Notes: a model not told the origin generated them from the sequence alone. Shown: positions 36,763 to 47,150, counted from the stretch's first letter. The stretch is 64,000 nt of DNA from an uncultured Collinsella sp. (GCA_902479135.1 CABSNU010000004.1:54069-118068), one strand, 5' to 3'. Program-made: numbers and translations.

Positions 36763-37608
36763 TTAGATGTAGAGGATGAATTTGCGCTCGGACTTATGGA
36801 ACACGGTGTAGCCAATAGCAAGCGCAAGAACCGCCCAAGCGACGCACATACCAAGCGTCAAGAACGAAGGCGTGGTCTGGAACAGGAAGATGTCACGCAT
36901 AAACTGCAGGTAGTTGTACATGGGGTTCGCATAGACCAGGATGCGCACGATATGGGGCATTTGCGCAACGAAGTCGGTCGTCCAGAAGATGGGCGTGATA
37001 TAGGTCCACGCCGTGATGACGACACTCCACAGATGCATAACGTCGCGGAAAAAGACAGTGAGCGCCGAAAGCATCATACCCAGGCCCATGCAGAAGCACA
37101 TAAGCAAGAACAAGCAAACAGGCAGCAGAATGAGGTGCCACGAAGGCATAACGCGGAACCACAGCATAACGATGGCGACGGCGACCAGCGAGAAGGCAAA
37201 GTTGACCAGCGAGAAGAGCACCTTCTGCACCGGGAAGACCCAGCGGTGAACCTTGACCTTCTTGAGCAGCGGAGCTGCGCCCACGATCGACGTCAGCGCC
37301 TGGTTCGTAGACTCGGACATGACGGCAAAAGTGACGTTACCCACGATCAAGTACAGCGGGTACATCTCGGGCGTAATAGAGCCGTTGCGACCCTGGGCAA
37401 AAATCGTCGAGAACACGATGGCCATGACGATCATCATCAGCAGCGGGTTGAGCACCGACCACGCAACGCCCAAAACACTGCGACGATACTTAATCTTAAA
37501 ATCCTTGGTAACCAGCTGACGAAGGATAAACGCGTCCTTCTCAAATTCGTTCTTAGCAAACGTCGCAGGCAGACTGCGAGTTTCTTGTTGCTTTGTCTGA
37601 TCCGACAC
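36763..37608 (-). CDS. Polysaccharide/teichoic acid ABC exporter, permease (TagG/Wzm type)
   Basis: ABC-2 type membrane subunit of 281 residues. I chose the GTG at 37608, eight bases after AAAGGAG; the open frame extends further upstream without a ribosome site. The N-terminal cytoplasmic lead (LRQLVTKDFKIKYRRSVLGVAWSVLNPLLMMIVM) is the family signature. About six membrane helices follow and the protein ends with a basic KSERKFILYI. It is the partner of the adjacent ATPase. Confidence 0.93.
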   Translation of the reverse strand: MSDQTKQQETRSLPATFAKNEFEKDAFILRQLVTKDFKIKYRRSVLGVAWSVLNPLLMMIVMAIVFSTIFAQGRNGSITPEMYPLYLIVGNVTFAVMSESTNQALTSIVGAAPLLKKVKVHRWVFPVQKVLFSLVNFAFSLVAVAIVMLWFRVMPSWHLILLPVCLFLLMCFCMGLGMMLSALTVFFRDVMHLWSVVITAWTYITPIFWTTDFVAQMPHIVRILVYANPMYNYLQFMRDIFLFQTTPSFLTLGMCVAWAVLALAIGYTVFHKSERKFILYI

Positions 37609-37647
37609 GGATGCAACTCCTTTACTCGTAATCGTTGACAAACGAAC

Positions 37648-37676
37648 AGTATAGACCCGACAGACAGGCAAACGAA
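37648..37676 (-). promoter_or_regulatory. Promoter for the ABC exporter pair
   Basis: Minus-strand TTCGTT (37676-37671) and TATACT (37653-37648) with a 17-base spacer, about 40 bases before the permease GTG. The -10 is good, the -35 weak. Confidence 0.5.
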
Positions 37677-37709
37677 TCGCGCAACAAAACTGGAGAACTA
37701 ACCCACATC

Positions 37710-37738
37710 TTAGGATGCCAGGCGCAAACGGCTATACT
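37710..37738 (+). promoter_or_regulatory. Promoter for the CsbB/YfhO gene group
   Basis: TTAGGA (37710-37715) and TATACT (37733-37738) with a 17-base spacer, facing away from the exporter promoter in the same 160-base gap and about 30 bases before the first glycosyltransferase. Confidence 0.5.
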
Positions 37739-37768
37739 TTCAGAGATTGAAATTCAAAGGAGCATTGA

Positions 37769-38731
37769 GTGAATTCTGAATCCATTGCCGTCATTATCCC
37801 CTGCTACAACGAAGCACTTACGATCGGTAAGGTCATCGACGACTTTCACCGCGAGCTTCCGCAGGCGACGGTTTATGTCTATGACAATAACTCGTCGGAC
37901 GAGACTTCCCGCATCGCAGCAGAGCATGGCGCGACGGTCCGCTTTGAGCCGCGTCAGGGCAAGGGCAACGTCTGCCGCCAGATGTTTCGCGATATCGAAG
38001 CCGATTGTTACCTGATGGTCGACGGCGACGACACCTACCCCGCCGAGGCGGCCAAGGCCCTCTGCGACCCCATCCTTAGCGGCACGGCCGACATGACCGT
38101 GGGCGATCGCCTTTCCAACGGCACCTACGCCGAGGAAAACAAGCGCGCCTTCCACGGCTTTGGCAACAACTTGGTACGAGCCATGATCAAGTGGATCTAC
38201 GGCTACAGCTTCGATGACGTCATGACCGGTTACCGCGCCATGAGCCGCCCGTTCGTCAAAACCTTCCCCGTGCTTTCCGAGGGCTTTCAGATCGAAACCG
38301 AGCTCTCGATCCACGCCGTCGACCACCGCTGGCGCATTAAAGATGTACCCATCGAGTACCGTGATCGTCCCGCGGGCTCCGAGTCCAAACTCAACACCGT
38401 CAGCGATGGCATTAAAGTCGTCGCGATGATCGGCACGCTGTTCAAAGACTACCGCCCTCTAAAGTTCTTCACCCTGGTCGCAATCCTATTCGCGCTTATC
38501 GGCCTCGCCCTGGGCATGCCCATCGTTGTGGAGTATTTCCAGACCGGCCTCGTCCCGCGCTTCCCCACCGCCATGCTCGCCGCCTCGTTTATGTTCCTGT
38601 GCGGCCTGAGTCTCGCAACCGGATTCATCCTCGACTCCGTGGCAAAGGTCGAAAAAAAGCAGTGGGAAGTCAACGTGTACAGCAAATACGCTTTCGATGA
38701 CTATCGCAGCGACGAAACGAACGCGAGGTAA
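37769..38731 (+). CDS. Membrane-anchored GT2 glycosyltransferase
   Basis: A 320-residue GT-A fold enzyme, GTG start after AAAGGAG. The catalytic domain has VIIPCYNEALTIGKVIDDF, the metal/nucleotide site MVDGDDTYP and the acceptor-side VMTGYRAMSRPF. Two membrane helices at about 230-285 (FFTLVAILFALIGLALG and AMLAASFMFLCGLSLATGF) follow. The arrangement resembles polyprenyl-phosphate sugar synthases; donor and product cannot be read from sequence. It is first in a three-gene run with the next GT2 (six bases on) and the YfhO protein. Confidence 0.88.
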   Translation: MNSESIAVIIPCYNEALTIGKVIDDFHRELPQATVYVYDNNSSDETSRIAAEHGATVRFEPRQGKGNVCRQMFRDIEADCYLMVDGDDTYPAEAAKALCDPILSGTADMTVGDRLSNGTYAEENKRAFHGFGNNLVRAMIKWIYGYSFDDVMTGYRAMSRPFVKTFPVLSEGFQIETELSIHAVDHRWRIKDVPIEYRDRPAGSESKLNTVSDGIKVVAMIGTLFKDYRPLKFFTLVAILFALIGLALGMPIVVEYFQTGLVPRFPTAMLAASFMFLCGLSLATGFILDSVAKVEKKQWEVNVYSKYAFDDYRSDETNAR

Positions 38732-38737
38732 ATCGCC

Positions 38738-39706
38738 ATGCCGCTCATCTCCATCGTCGTTCCGTGCTACAACGAGCAGGAATCACTTCCGATCTTTCTC
38801 AAAGAGCTCGATGGCGTTGTCCACGCCATGACGCAAACGCACCCCGATATTTCATTCGAAACGGTCCTCGTCGACGATGGCTCAGCGGACGCAACGCTCG
38901 CCGTCATGAAAGCCGAGTCCGCGGCATCGCATCCTTATGCCATTCATTGGTACTCCTTCTCGCGCAACTTTGGTAAAGAGGCGGCGCTGTTTGCCGGACT
39001 CCAGCACGCAAAGGGCGACTATGTTGCCACCATGGATGCCGACATGCAGGACCCGCCCTCGCTCCTGCCGCAAATGTACGAGATCCTGCAAACCGAAGAC
39101 TACGACAACGTCGCCACGCGCAGGACCACCCGCGAAGGCGAGCCTCCCATCAGGTCGTTCTGCGCCCGCATGTTCTACAAAATCATCAACCGCATTTCCA
39201 AGGCCGACATCGTCGACGGAGCACGCGATTTTAGGCTCATGAAGCGGCCTATGGTCAACGCCATCATCTCCATGGGCGAATACAACCGATTCTCCAAGGG
39301 CATTTACGGCTGGGTGGGCTTCAAGACCAAATGGCTCCCCTACGTAAACGTCAACCGCGTGGCCGGCGAGACCAAATGGAGCTTTTGGTCGCTGCTCCTC
39401 TATTCCATCGACGGCATCGTCGCGTTTTCCACGGCACCGCTCTCCCTCGCCGCCCTCACAGGTATCGTCTTCTGTCTCATCGCTATTCTGGGATTCGTCG
39501 TCATCCTAGTAAAGACGCTTGTCTGGGGCGACCCCGTCGGCGGATGGCCGTCGCTCGCCTGCCTCATAACGCTGTTTGGCGGCATGCAGCTTCTGTGCTT
39601 AGGAATCATAGGTGAATACTTGGCAAAAGCCTACTTGGAAACCAAGCGACGTCCCATCTATATCATTCGAGAATCCAACGAGGAATCTGATGACACGGCC
39701 CAATAA
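38738..39706 (+). CDS. GT2 polyprenyl-phosphate glycosyltransferase (CsbB/GtrB-like)
   Basis: A 322-residue enzyme that by family loads a sugar onto undecaprenyl phosphate on the cytoplasmic face. It shows SIVVPCYNEQESLPIFLKEL, LVDDGSADATL, the catalytic ATMDADMQDPPSLLPQM and the DFRLMKRPM acceptor block. The two C-terminal membrane helices (about residues 225-290) are as in CsbB/GtrB. It overlaps the following YfhO gene by 17 bases. In Bacillus and Listeria, CsbB-type and YfhO proteins cooperate in glycosylating lipoteichoic acid. Confidence 0.9.
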   Translation: MPLISIVVPCYNEQESLPIFLKELDGVVHAMTQTHPDISFETVLVDDGSADATLAVMKAESAASHPYAIHWYSFSRNFGKEAALFAGLQHAKGDYVATMDADMQDPPSLLPQMYEILQTEDYDNVATRRTTREGEPPIRSFCARMFYKIINRISKADIVDGARDFRLMKRPMVNAIISMGEYNRFSKGIYGWVGFKTKWLPYVNVNRVAGETKWSFWSLLLYSIDGIVAFSTAPLSLAALTGIVFCLIAILGFVVILVKTLVWGDPVGGWPSLACLITLFGGMQLLCLGIIGEYLAKAYLETKRRPIYIIRESNEESDDTAQ

Positions 39707-42101
39707 CAGCACGCTCAAGAATGTGGCGTTCTACGCCGCCTGCTTCGCATTTTCCGTCGCACTCTTTGTCGCACTTGCAGCGGCAGGGCATGTCTACCCC
39801 TTTGGCGACAACTCGTTTCTCACCAACGATCTCAAATACCAATACATCGACTTCTTTGCTTGGTTCCGGCGCGTCCTTTTAGGTGAGGCAAACCTTCGCT
39901 ATTCCTTCTCGCAAGGACTCGGCATGAACACATGGGGGCTCTATAGCTACTACCTCGCCAGCCCCTTCAACCTGCTCTGCGCGCTGTTTCCCGCAGACAA
40001 GTTGACGCTCTTCGTGTTTGTTATCTCCGCGCTCAAACTGGGCTGCATCCACATCAGCAGCGCTTGGTATGTGCAAAAGCGCTTTGACCTGTCTAAACCC
40101 TCCATATTCCTGCTTTCCCTCTCGTTCACGTTTTGCAGCTGGACCATCAGCAACATGCGCAACCCGCTCTGGATCGATTGCCTGATCCTGCTGCCCATCT
40201 GCGCCTACGGATGCTACGAGCTCATCCGCAAGCAGCGCATGATCTGTCTCGTCATCGCAACGGCGCTCAATGTCATGTTCTGCTGGTATACGGCCTACAT
40301 CAGCATCCTGTTCCTCTGCATCTTCGTATTGGTCGAATTTGTCGATTATGTTGCAGAAGAAGGATTTAGTTGGAAGCTCATGCTCGATCGGGCCCTGCGA
40401 TTCGCCGGGGCCATCGCGCTTGGACTGCTTCTGTCCGCTTGGACCTTTTTGCCGACCATCCTTGCCATGTCCAAGGGCGGTCCCGTTCTAGCACTCGGCC
40501 CCCTACTTAAAACCAGCCTCAAGTCGCTCATCAGGGGCTTTCTTCCCTGCATGTGGGTAAGCAACGAAAGCACACCGCAGTTCTATTGCGGCATCATCAT
40601 GATGCTGCTTGCGATGAGCCTGCTGGTTAACCGCACGGTTTCAATCAAGACGCGCATCGCAACACTCGTCGTCACGATAATCCTGGTCGCAAGCTCCGTT
40701 TTGAGCCCGCTCGAGTACATCTGGTGCGGCATGCGCGTTCCTAACGGCTTCTACTCGCGCACGGCCTTTTTGCTTAGCTTCTTTGCGCTGTGGGCTGCAG
40801 GATACGCGTTGCAGAAACTCAATGAGCAGCCAACATTACGTCGAGCCCATCGTCCGGCCATCATCATGCCGCTCCTGGCACTCACGGCAATTGAACTATT
40901 TGCCAACGCCCATGTGATGTGGAACCAACTGTACGCAGGCTATTCCGAAGATGCCAACTGTACCTATGTGACTACCGCAACCAACACGATCACAGCCATT
41001 CAAGACCAGGATTCTGCGTCATTCTACCGCATCGATCGAACGACCACGCGCGCCGATAGCGCCGCCCTCAACGAGGGCTTAACGCTTGGGTACAACCAGC
41101 TGTCGTCCTACTCATCCGCAAATAACCCGCAGGCAATTGCATTGCTCAACTCCCTTGGATACAGCGGCGTCGGCGAGTTTTCGACCCGTTATGCCGAACC
41201 CATTCTTGCCGTCGATGCCCTGCTGGGAGTTAAGTACGCCATTGCCGAGAACGCGCCTGCGGGATACGTTTCGGCCAAGACGAATAAGGCCGACTCCACA
41301 AGCGCGGTGTACGAGAACCCCTATGCGCTCAGCATTGGCGTCGCAGCCTCAAGCGATATCCAAAACAGCACGCTAAAGAGCGGGAACCCCTTCGAAAAGC
41401 AGAACGACCTCTACAGCAAAATCCTAGGCCGTGAGGTCGAGCTCTATACCAAGATCGAGGCCACGAGCACGGAGAATGGCGATAGCTTAAAGCAATGGAG
41501 CGTTACTGTACCGGCAAGCTCCATCGGGTATCTCTACATCAACAAAGATGCGACCGCCGGCAGTTATTGGCCCGTCGCCCTCACCATCGACCAGCGAACA
41601 ATCAAAAACGAGGCTTGGAGATTCGACAACAATATCCGACAGATTGCAGACGCATCGGACACCCCGAGCCAGCATACGGTGGCAATCGGAGTCGCAGAGG
41701 GCTATACAGACATGCCCCAAGACAATGAGCTGGTCTTTTACGCTCTCAATCTGGACGTTTTCGAGCAGATTATTAGCGAGCTTAAGATGAGCGAGTTTAT
41801 TCCGACGGTTTTTAAGGACGGAAGGATCGAAGGCGAGTATACCGCCAAGGATGACGGCAACCTGCTGCTGAGCGTTCCGTACGATGAGGGCTGGAACGTA
41901 ACGGTAAACGGAACCGCCGCAGAACTAACGCCCGCCGCCGATAAGGGCCTGTCATCCCTGAACATGCAGAAAGGCGCGAATAGGATCGTGATGACCTACA
42001 AGACTCCGGGCGCCCTTGCGGGGCTTGCAGTGAGTCTGGCGACCGCCGCCGCCCTTGTTGCAGCGGGGCTATTCACCAGGCATAAGAAAAGCCGCCGTTA
42101 A
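39690..42101 (+). CDS. YfhO-family membrane glycosyltransferase
   Basis: A large 803-residue membrane protein (ATG 39690, inside the end of the previous gene). About a dozen hydrophobic helices fill residues 10-430 and one lies at the C terminus; the ~300 residues between are an extracytoplasmic domain. Family features include the N-terminal FLTNDLKYQYIDFFAWFRRVL and the GT-C-like acidic loop after the first helix, then LAVDALLGVKYAIAE and VPYDEGWNVTVNG in the outer domain. YfhO transfers sugars from lipid carriers to teichoic acids in other bacteria. Acceptor and sugar here are unknown. Confidence 0.88.
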   Translation: MTRPNNSTLKNVAFYAACFAFSVALFVALAAAGHVYPFGDNSFLTNDLKYQYIDFFAWFRRVLLGEANLRYSFSQGLGMNTWGLYSYYLASPFNLLCALFPADKLTLFVFVISALKLGCIHISSAWYVQKRFDLSKPSIFLLSLSFTFCSWTISNMRNPLWIDCLILLPICAYGCYELIRKQRMICLVIATALNVMFCWYTAYISILFLCIFVLVEFVDYVAEEGFSWKLMLDRALRFAGAIALGLLLSAWTFLPTILAMSKGGPVLALGPLLKTSLKSLIRGFLPCMWVSNESTPQFYCGIIMMLLAMSLLVNRTVSIKTRIATLVVTIILVASSVLSPLEYIWCGMRVPNGFYSRTAFLLSFFALWAAGYALQKLNEQPTLRRAHRPAIIMPLLALTAIELFANAHVMWNQLYAGYSEDANCTYVTTATNTITAIQDQDSASFYRIDRTTTRADSAALNEGLTLGYNQLSSYSSANNPQAIALLNSLGYSGVGEFSTRYAEPILAVDALLGVKYAIAENAPAGYVSAKTNKADSTSAVYENPYALSIGVAASSDIQNSTLKSGNPFEKQNDLYSKILGREVELYTKIEATSTENGDSLKQWSVTVPASSIGYLYINKDATAGSYWPVALTIDQRTIKNEAWRFDNNIRQIADASDTPSQHTVAIGVAEGYTDMPQDNELVFYALNLDVFEQIISELKMSEFIPTVFKDGRIEGEYTAKDDGNLLLSVPYDEGWNVTVNGTAAELTPAADKGLSSLNMQKGANRIVMTYKTPGALAGLAVSLATAAALVAAGLFTRHKKSRR

Positions 42102-42116
42102 CAAGCGGCGGCTTTT
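42087..42116. terminator. Bidirectional terminator between YfhO gene and rfbC-rfbD
   Basis: Eleven-base arms AAAAGCCGCCG (42087-42097) and CGGCGGCTTTT (42106-42116). The A and T ends give a U-run on both strands, so it can end both the plus-strand YfhO run and the convergent rfb genes. The left arm overlaps the YfhO stop codon. Confidence 0.9.
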
Positions 42117-42138
42117 GCTCTCGAAAAGTTGATATCGG

Positions 42139-43593
42139 CTAGAGCGTCTTGAGGTACTCCCCCAGCTCTTCCTCCCAGTCGGGCATGTGGAACCCGACCG
42201 ACTCGAGCCTGGACAGGTCGAGCGCGGAGTGGACCGGGCGCGGGGCGATGGGGCCGGCGGCGTTCGCGTAGTAGTCGGCGGTCGACACCGGCACGACCTT
42301 GTCCCCGTTGCCGTTGGCGGCCTCGAAGACGGCGCGGGCGATGTCGGCCCAGGACTTCACGGCGCCGGAGCCGGTGCAGTCGTAGGTGCCGTAGGGGGCC
42401 TTCGCGTCCAGCACATGGAAGATGGCCTCCGCCATGTCGCGCGTGAAGGTCAGGCGGCCCAGCTGGTCGTCGACGACCGTGATCTGCTCCAGCTTGTCGT
42501 CCGGGTCGGCGACGCGGTCGGAGAGCGCCTTCATGGTCTTGACGAAGTTGTGGCCCTCGCCGATTACCCAGCTGGAGCGCATGATGTAGTGGCGCGGGCA
42601 CCCGGCCACGGCGATGTCACCGGCGGCCTTGGTCTGGCCGTAGACGGAAAGCGGGCTGAACGGCTCGTCCTCCGTGTGGACCTCGGCGGTGCCGTCGAAG
42701 ACGTAGTCGGAGGACACGTGGACGAGCGTGATGCCGTGCCCGGCGCAGGTGCGGGCGAGAAGCGCCGGCCCCGTGGCGTTGGCCTTCCAGGCGGTCACGC
42801 GGCCCTCGGGGGTCTCCGCTTTATCCACGGCCGTGTAGGCGCCGCAGTTGATCACGGTGCCGTAGAGCGACCAGTCGTACTGCGAATAGGCCTCCGGGTC
42901 GGACATGTCGAAGGTGTCGATGTCGCAGAAGTCGAAGTCCTTCGCCACGCCGCGCTCCTCGGCGAGCGCGCGCACCGCGCGGCCCAGCTGGCCGTCGCAG
43001 CCGGTGACGAGGGTGCGCTTCGGCGCCATCGGGACGACGTCCTTCAGCATCGGGTGGTTGAGGTCGGCCTCGGAGACAACAGCTTGGTCGAGAGGGATCG
43101 GCCACTGGATGTTGAGCTCCGGGTCGGCGAGGTTCACGAAGGTGTAGGTCCTCTTCAGCTCGAGCGACCAGTGGGCGTCCACCAGGTAGGTGTAGGCGGT
43201 GCCGTCCTCCAGGGCCTGGAAGGAGTTGCCCACGCCGCGCGGGACGTAGATGGCCCTGCTCGGGTCCAGGGTGCAGGTGAACACCTTCCCGTAGGTGGCG
43301 CTGCCCTCGCGCAGGTCCACCCAGGCGCCGAAGACCGAGCCGCGGGCCACGGAGATGAACTTGTCCCAGGGCTCGGCGTGGATGCCGCGGGTGACGCCGC
43401 GGCTGTCGTTGTAGGAGATGTTGTTCTGGACGACGCGGAGGTCCGGGATCCCGAGCGCGCACATCTTGGCGCGCTGCCAGTTCTCCTTGAACCAGCCGCG
43501 CGAGTCGCCGTGGACGGCCAGGTCGACGACCTTGAGGCCCTCGATGCCGGTCTCGGTGACGGAGAGGTCCTTCTCGAATGCGATGTCTGCCAT
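42139..43593 (-). CDS. rfbC-rfbD: Fused dTDP-4-dehydrorhamnose 3,5-epimerase / reductase
   Basis: One 484-residue chain carrying the last two steps of dTDP-L-rhamnose synthesis. Residues 1-185 are RmlC-like: SRGWFKENWQ, VTRGIHAEPWDKFISV (catalytic His) and AIYVPRGVGNSFQAL. Residues about 192-484 are RmlD-like: RTLVTGCDGQLGRAVR (NAD loop), INCGAYTAVDKAE, HVSSDYVFDGT and the YGQTKAAGD Tyr-x-x-x-Lys pair. RmlC-RmlD fusions are known in actinobacteria. Base composition is very GC-rich, unlike the AT-rich glycosyltransferase block. Confidence 0.94.
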   Translation of the reverse strand: MADIAFEKDLSVTETGIEGLKVVDLAVHGDSRGWFKENWQRAKMCALGIPDLRVVQNNISYNDSRGVTRGIHAEPWDKFISVARGSVFGAWVDLREGSATYGKVFTCTLDPSRAIYVPRGVGNSFQALEDGTAYTYLVDAHWSLELKRTYTFVNLADPELNIQWPIPLDQAVVSEADLNHPMLKDVVPMAPKRTLVTGCDGQLGRAVRALAEERGVAKDFDFCDIDTFDMSDPEAYSQYDWSLYGTVINCGAYTAVDKAETPEGRVTAWKANATGPALLARTCAGHGITLVHVSSDYVFDGTAEVHTEDEPFSPLSVYGQTKAAGDIAVAGCPRHYIMRSSWVIGEGHNFVKTMKALSDRVADPDDKLEQITVVDDQLGRLTFTRDMAEAIFHVLDAKAPYGTYDCTGSGAVKSWADIARAVFEAANGNGDKVVPVSTADYYANAAGPIAPRPVHSALDLSRLESVGFHMPDWEEELGEYLKTL

Positions 43594-43638
43594 GTGGGAA
43601 AAGCTCCTATCGAAGAGGTTGTGAAACCGGGTTTTGGC

Positions 43639-44724
<1,086 letters not shown>

Positions 44725-44733
44725 TCAACAAAA

Positions 44734-45708
44734 CTATCGGACATTTCGGCATGCGATAAGAGCCATGACCTTCGCAGAATTACTTCCCCTACAAAACGCC
44801 TCCGGAATGCAGTCTTTGTCGTACCGGAAGACCGAATTCCCAGTTTTATCGCGTAAGTACTTATAGAAGAAGTCTTCCCAGCTTTTAAACTTCTCACTGT
44901 TTACAAAGGCTTCTGGGGTTTCCAAAACCGCCTTAACATCTAACCCTGAAATTACGCCAGAGCTCAGTAGAAGCCACTCGAATGACTCGGGAAGACAAAC
45001 CGTAACAGTATCGCGATGAATGTCTTGCAGCTTAAGGACGCGGTCCGCATAGCACCCAAATGCCGCTCCGTCCGCGACAACAAACACGCGATCGTCGAAA
45101 TGCTGATCCAACCAGCCCAAAATCGCGCTGTTCGTCATGGCCGAAGCACAGGTAAGCTCACTATCAGCGAAATGCCGTTCAAAGAACTGGAAACCAGACT
45201 TACTGTCCTCGCATAGAAGGATAGAAAAGTCCTGTTTTGGCGCCGATCGGGAAATAGCATAACGATGATTTCCGCGATCTTGATAAACAGGGACGAAAGA
45301 ATGGTATTTTCCGCTCGTCTTAATCTTGTAAATCTCATCCACGCTATACGGAAGATTGGGGAAATCAGCCCTTGAGATCAGCACGAAATAATTCGAGGAA
45401 TACAGCACATGATGGGCAAACTCATCAGAATGGATCTCTTTTAAGCCCTCATCGACAAATACAATCGAGTCATGAACGAACGAAAGCTGGTTTCGCCAAT
45501 CATAATCGGTCAGGGCGACACAGGGACAATCGCATTGCAAGGAGACACCCGACTGCTCGCCCGTTCGCATGTAGTCTGCGACCATGTCAAACAGTGTCGT
45601 CTTACCCGTGCCGCTATCGCCACGCACAATAGTGATGTTCCGCTTGATGGTAAATGCGTACTTAGTTCCCCTGCGGCGGGAAATCTTAACGAGATGCGAA
45701 CCGTTCAT
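44734..45708 (-). CDS. P-loop ATPase with TOPRIM-like C-terminal half, unknown function
   Basis: A 324-residue protein I do not recognise by name. Residues 24-100 form a P-loop domain: Walker A VRGDSGTGKTTL (30-38 core) and Walker B SIVFVDEG (Asp86-Glu87), then a strand SNYFVLISRAD that could hold a sensor residue. From about residue 155, FSILLCEDSKSGFQFFERHF, VFVVADGAAFGCYADRVL and LPESFEWLLLSSG follow the order of acidic strand ends in TOPRIM domains, which is a tentative reading. No membrane helix or signal. It follows the DUF4869-like gene by nine bases and lies between rfbA and rfbB. Confidence 0.6.
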   Translation of the reverse strand: MNGSHLVKISRRRGTKYAFTIKRNITIVRGDSGTGKTTLFDMVADYMRTGEQSGVSLQCDCPCVALTDYDWRNQLSFVHDSIVFVDEGLKEIHSDEFAHHVLYSSNYFVLISRADFPNLPYSVDEIYKIKTSGKYHSFVPVYQDRGNHRYAISRSAPKQDFSILLCEDSKSGFQFFERHFADSELTCASAMTNSAILGWLDQHFDDRVFVVADGAAFGCYADRVLKLQDIHRDTVTVCLPESFEWLLLSSGVISGLDVKAVLETPEAFVNSEKFKSWEDFFYKYLRDKTGNSVFRYDKDCIPEAFCRGSNSAKVMALIACRNVR

Positions 45709-45717
45709 AAGCAGTAC

Positions 45718-46167
45718 CTACAGATACGGAATCGACTCGTGAATCAATTCGGCCATGTTGTGAACGATTCGGCCGCTATTCACGACTTTGATTTTAAAAT
45801 CCTCGCGACCAAAGTCCATCACATGATAGAGATTCACAACGAGCTTGCGGTCTTTCGCCATGTCAAGAATCCACTTGGCACAGTTGTCACCACAGGTAGA
45901 GGCGTTAAAAATATGCTTACGATCAAATCTCATAAGCAGCAGCGTTTTCACGCCACCAGAAAGCTGGAGCGGGGAGATGGATCCAAGCACGGGGCTTTCG
46001 ATGACGTTTTCGGAGACAACATCCGATCGATCGACATCTTTAATTATCGAGACTGCATAGGGATCCGTAATCCAAGTAGACCGGTAAGAGTTTTTGAAAT
46101 ATGTCGCTGTGTTGTAAATCGCTTCTGGCATATCGCCAAAGTAGACGCTTAACACATCCACTCCCAA
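45718..46167 (-). CDS. DUF4869-like protein
   Basis: A 149-residue soluble protein. It opens DVLSVYFGDMPEAIYNTATYFKNSY and has SPVLGSISPLQLSGGVKTLLLM, HIFNASTCGDNCAKWILDMA and DFGREDFKIKVVNSGRIVHNM. As I recall them, these blocks match the DUF4869 family, common in gut Firmicutes and of unknown function. The conserved CGDNC pair and the LSGG turn could bind a ligand. ATG start with GGGAG upstream. It is directly followed by the P-loop gene, forming a two-gene unit after the rfbA terminator. Confidence 0.65.
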   Translation of the reverse strand: MGVDVLSVYFGDMPEAIYNTATYFKNSYRSTWITDPYAVSIIKDVDRSDVVSENVIESPVLGSISPLQLSGGVKTLLLMRFDRKHIFNASTCGDNCAKWILDMAKDRKLVVNLYHVMDFGREDFKIKVVNSGRIVHNMAELIHESIPYL

Positions 46168-46196
46168 TCATATTGTCTTTATGGTCAACGTAATCA

Positions 46197-46230
46197 TAAC
46201 GAAAGGGGCCACCAGATAAACGGTGACCCC
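46197..46230 (-). terminator. Terminator of rfbA
   Basis: Nine-base arms GGGGCCACC (46205-46213) and GGTGACCCC (46222-46230) with one G-U wobble, followed on the minus strand by TTTCGTTATG. It separates rfbA from the DUF4869/P-loop pair, which would then need its own promoter or read-through. Confidence 0.7.
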
Positions 46231-46250
46231 TAAAAGAAAACAAGCTGGCG

Positions 46251-47150
46251 CTAGTACTCGCGCGGGCTGTTGACGATCTCGCCGGCGGCGACCTTCTTCA
46301 GGTGCTGGCCGTAGACCGACTTGCCGTAGGCCTTCGCGGCCTCCTCCAGCTCGGCGGTCGTGATCCAGCCGTTCTCCCAGGCGATCTCCTCGGGGACCGA
46401 GACCGGCAGGTCCTGGGAGTGCTCCACGGCGCGGACGAACTCCGCGGCCTCGTGCAGGCTCTCCATGGTGCCGGTGTCCAGCCACGCGTAGCCGCGGCCG
46501 AGGGTCACGACGGACAGCGTCCCCTCCTCCAGGTACATCTGGTTGAGCGTGGTGATCTCCAGCTCGCCGCGCGCGGAGGGCCTCACCTCGTGCGCCTTGG
46601 CGGCCACGTCGCCCGGGTAGAAGTACAGGCCGGTGACGGCGTAGGAGCTCTTGGGCTCCGCGGGCTTCTCCTCGATGGACACGGCCCTGCCCTCGCCGTC
46701 GAACTCAACGACGCCGAAGCGCTCGGGGTCGTCCACGTGGTAGCCGAAGACCGTGGCCCTCCCCGACTCGGCGTTCTGGACGGCGCGCGTCAGGTGGCGC
46801 GACAGGCCGTTGCCGTAGAAGATGTTGTCGCCGAGCACGAGGGCGCACGGCTCGCCGGCGATGAACTCCTCGCCGATGGTGAAGGCCTGCGCCAGGCCGT
46901 CCGGGCTGGGCTGCTCGGCGTAGGTGAGGTTCACGCCGTAGCGCGAGCCGTCCCCGAGCAGGCGCTCGAAGTTGGGCAGGTCCGTCGGGGTGGAGATGAC
47001 CAGGATGTCCCGGATGCCCGCCAGCATGAGGGTGGACAGCGGGTAGTAGATCATGGGCTTGTCGTAGACCGGCAGCAGCTGCTTGGAGGTCACGAGCGTG
47101 AGCGGGTACAGGCGCGTGCCGGACCCGCCGGCGAGGATGATGCCTTTCAT
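46251..47150 (-). CDS. rfbA: Glucose-1-phosphate thymidylyltransferase
   Basis: First step of dTDP-L-rhamnose synthesis: glucose-1-phosphate plus dTTP. From ATG 47150 (AAGGAG seven bases upstream) it has 299 residues with the nucleotidyltransferase signature [57 protein letters not shown] and [15 protein letters not shown]. The composition is very GC-rich like rfbB and rfbC-rfbD. An inverted repeat lies upstream. Confidence 0.96.
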   Translation of the reverse strand: MKGIILAGGSGTRLYPLTLVTSKQLLPVYDKPMIYYPLSTLMLAGIRDILVISTPTDLPNFERLLGDGSRYGVNLTYAEQPSPDGLAQAFTIGEEFIAGEPCALVLGDNIFYGNGLSRHLTRAVQNAESGRATVFGYHVDDPERFGVVEFDGEGRAVSIEEKPAEPKSSYAVTGLYFYPGDVAAKAHEVRPSARGELEITTLNQMYLEEGTLSVVTLGRGYAWLDTGTMESLHEAAEFVRAVEHSQDLPVSVPEEIAWENGWITTAELEEAAKAYGKSVYGQHLKKVAAGEIVNSPREY

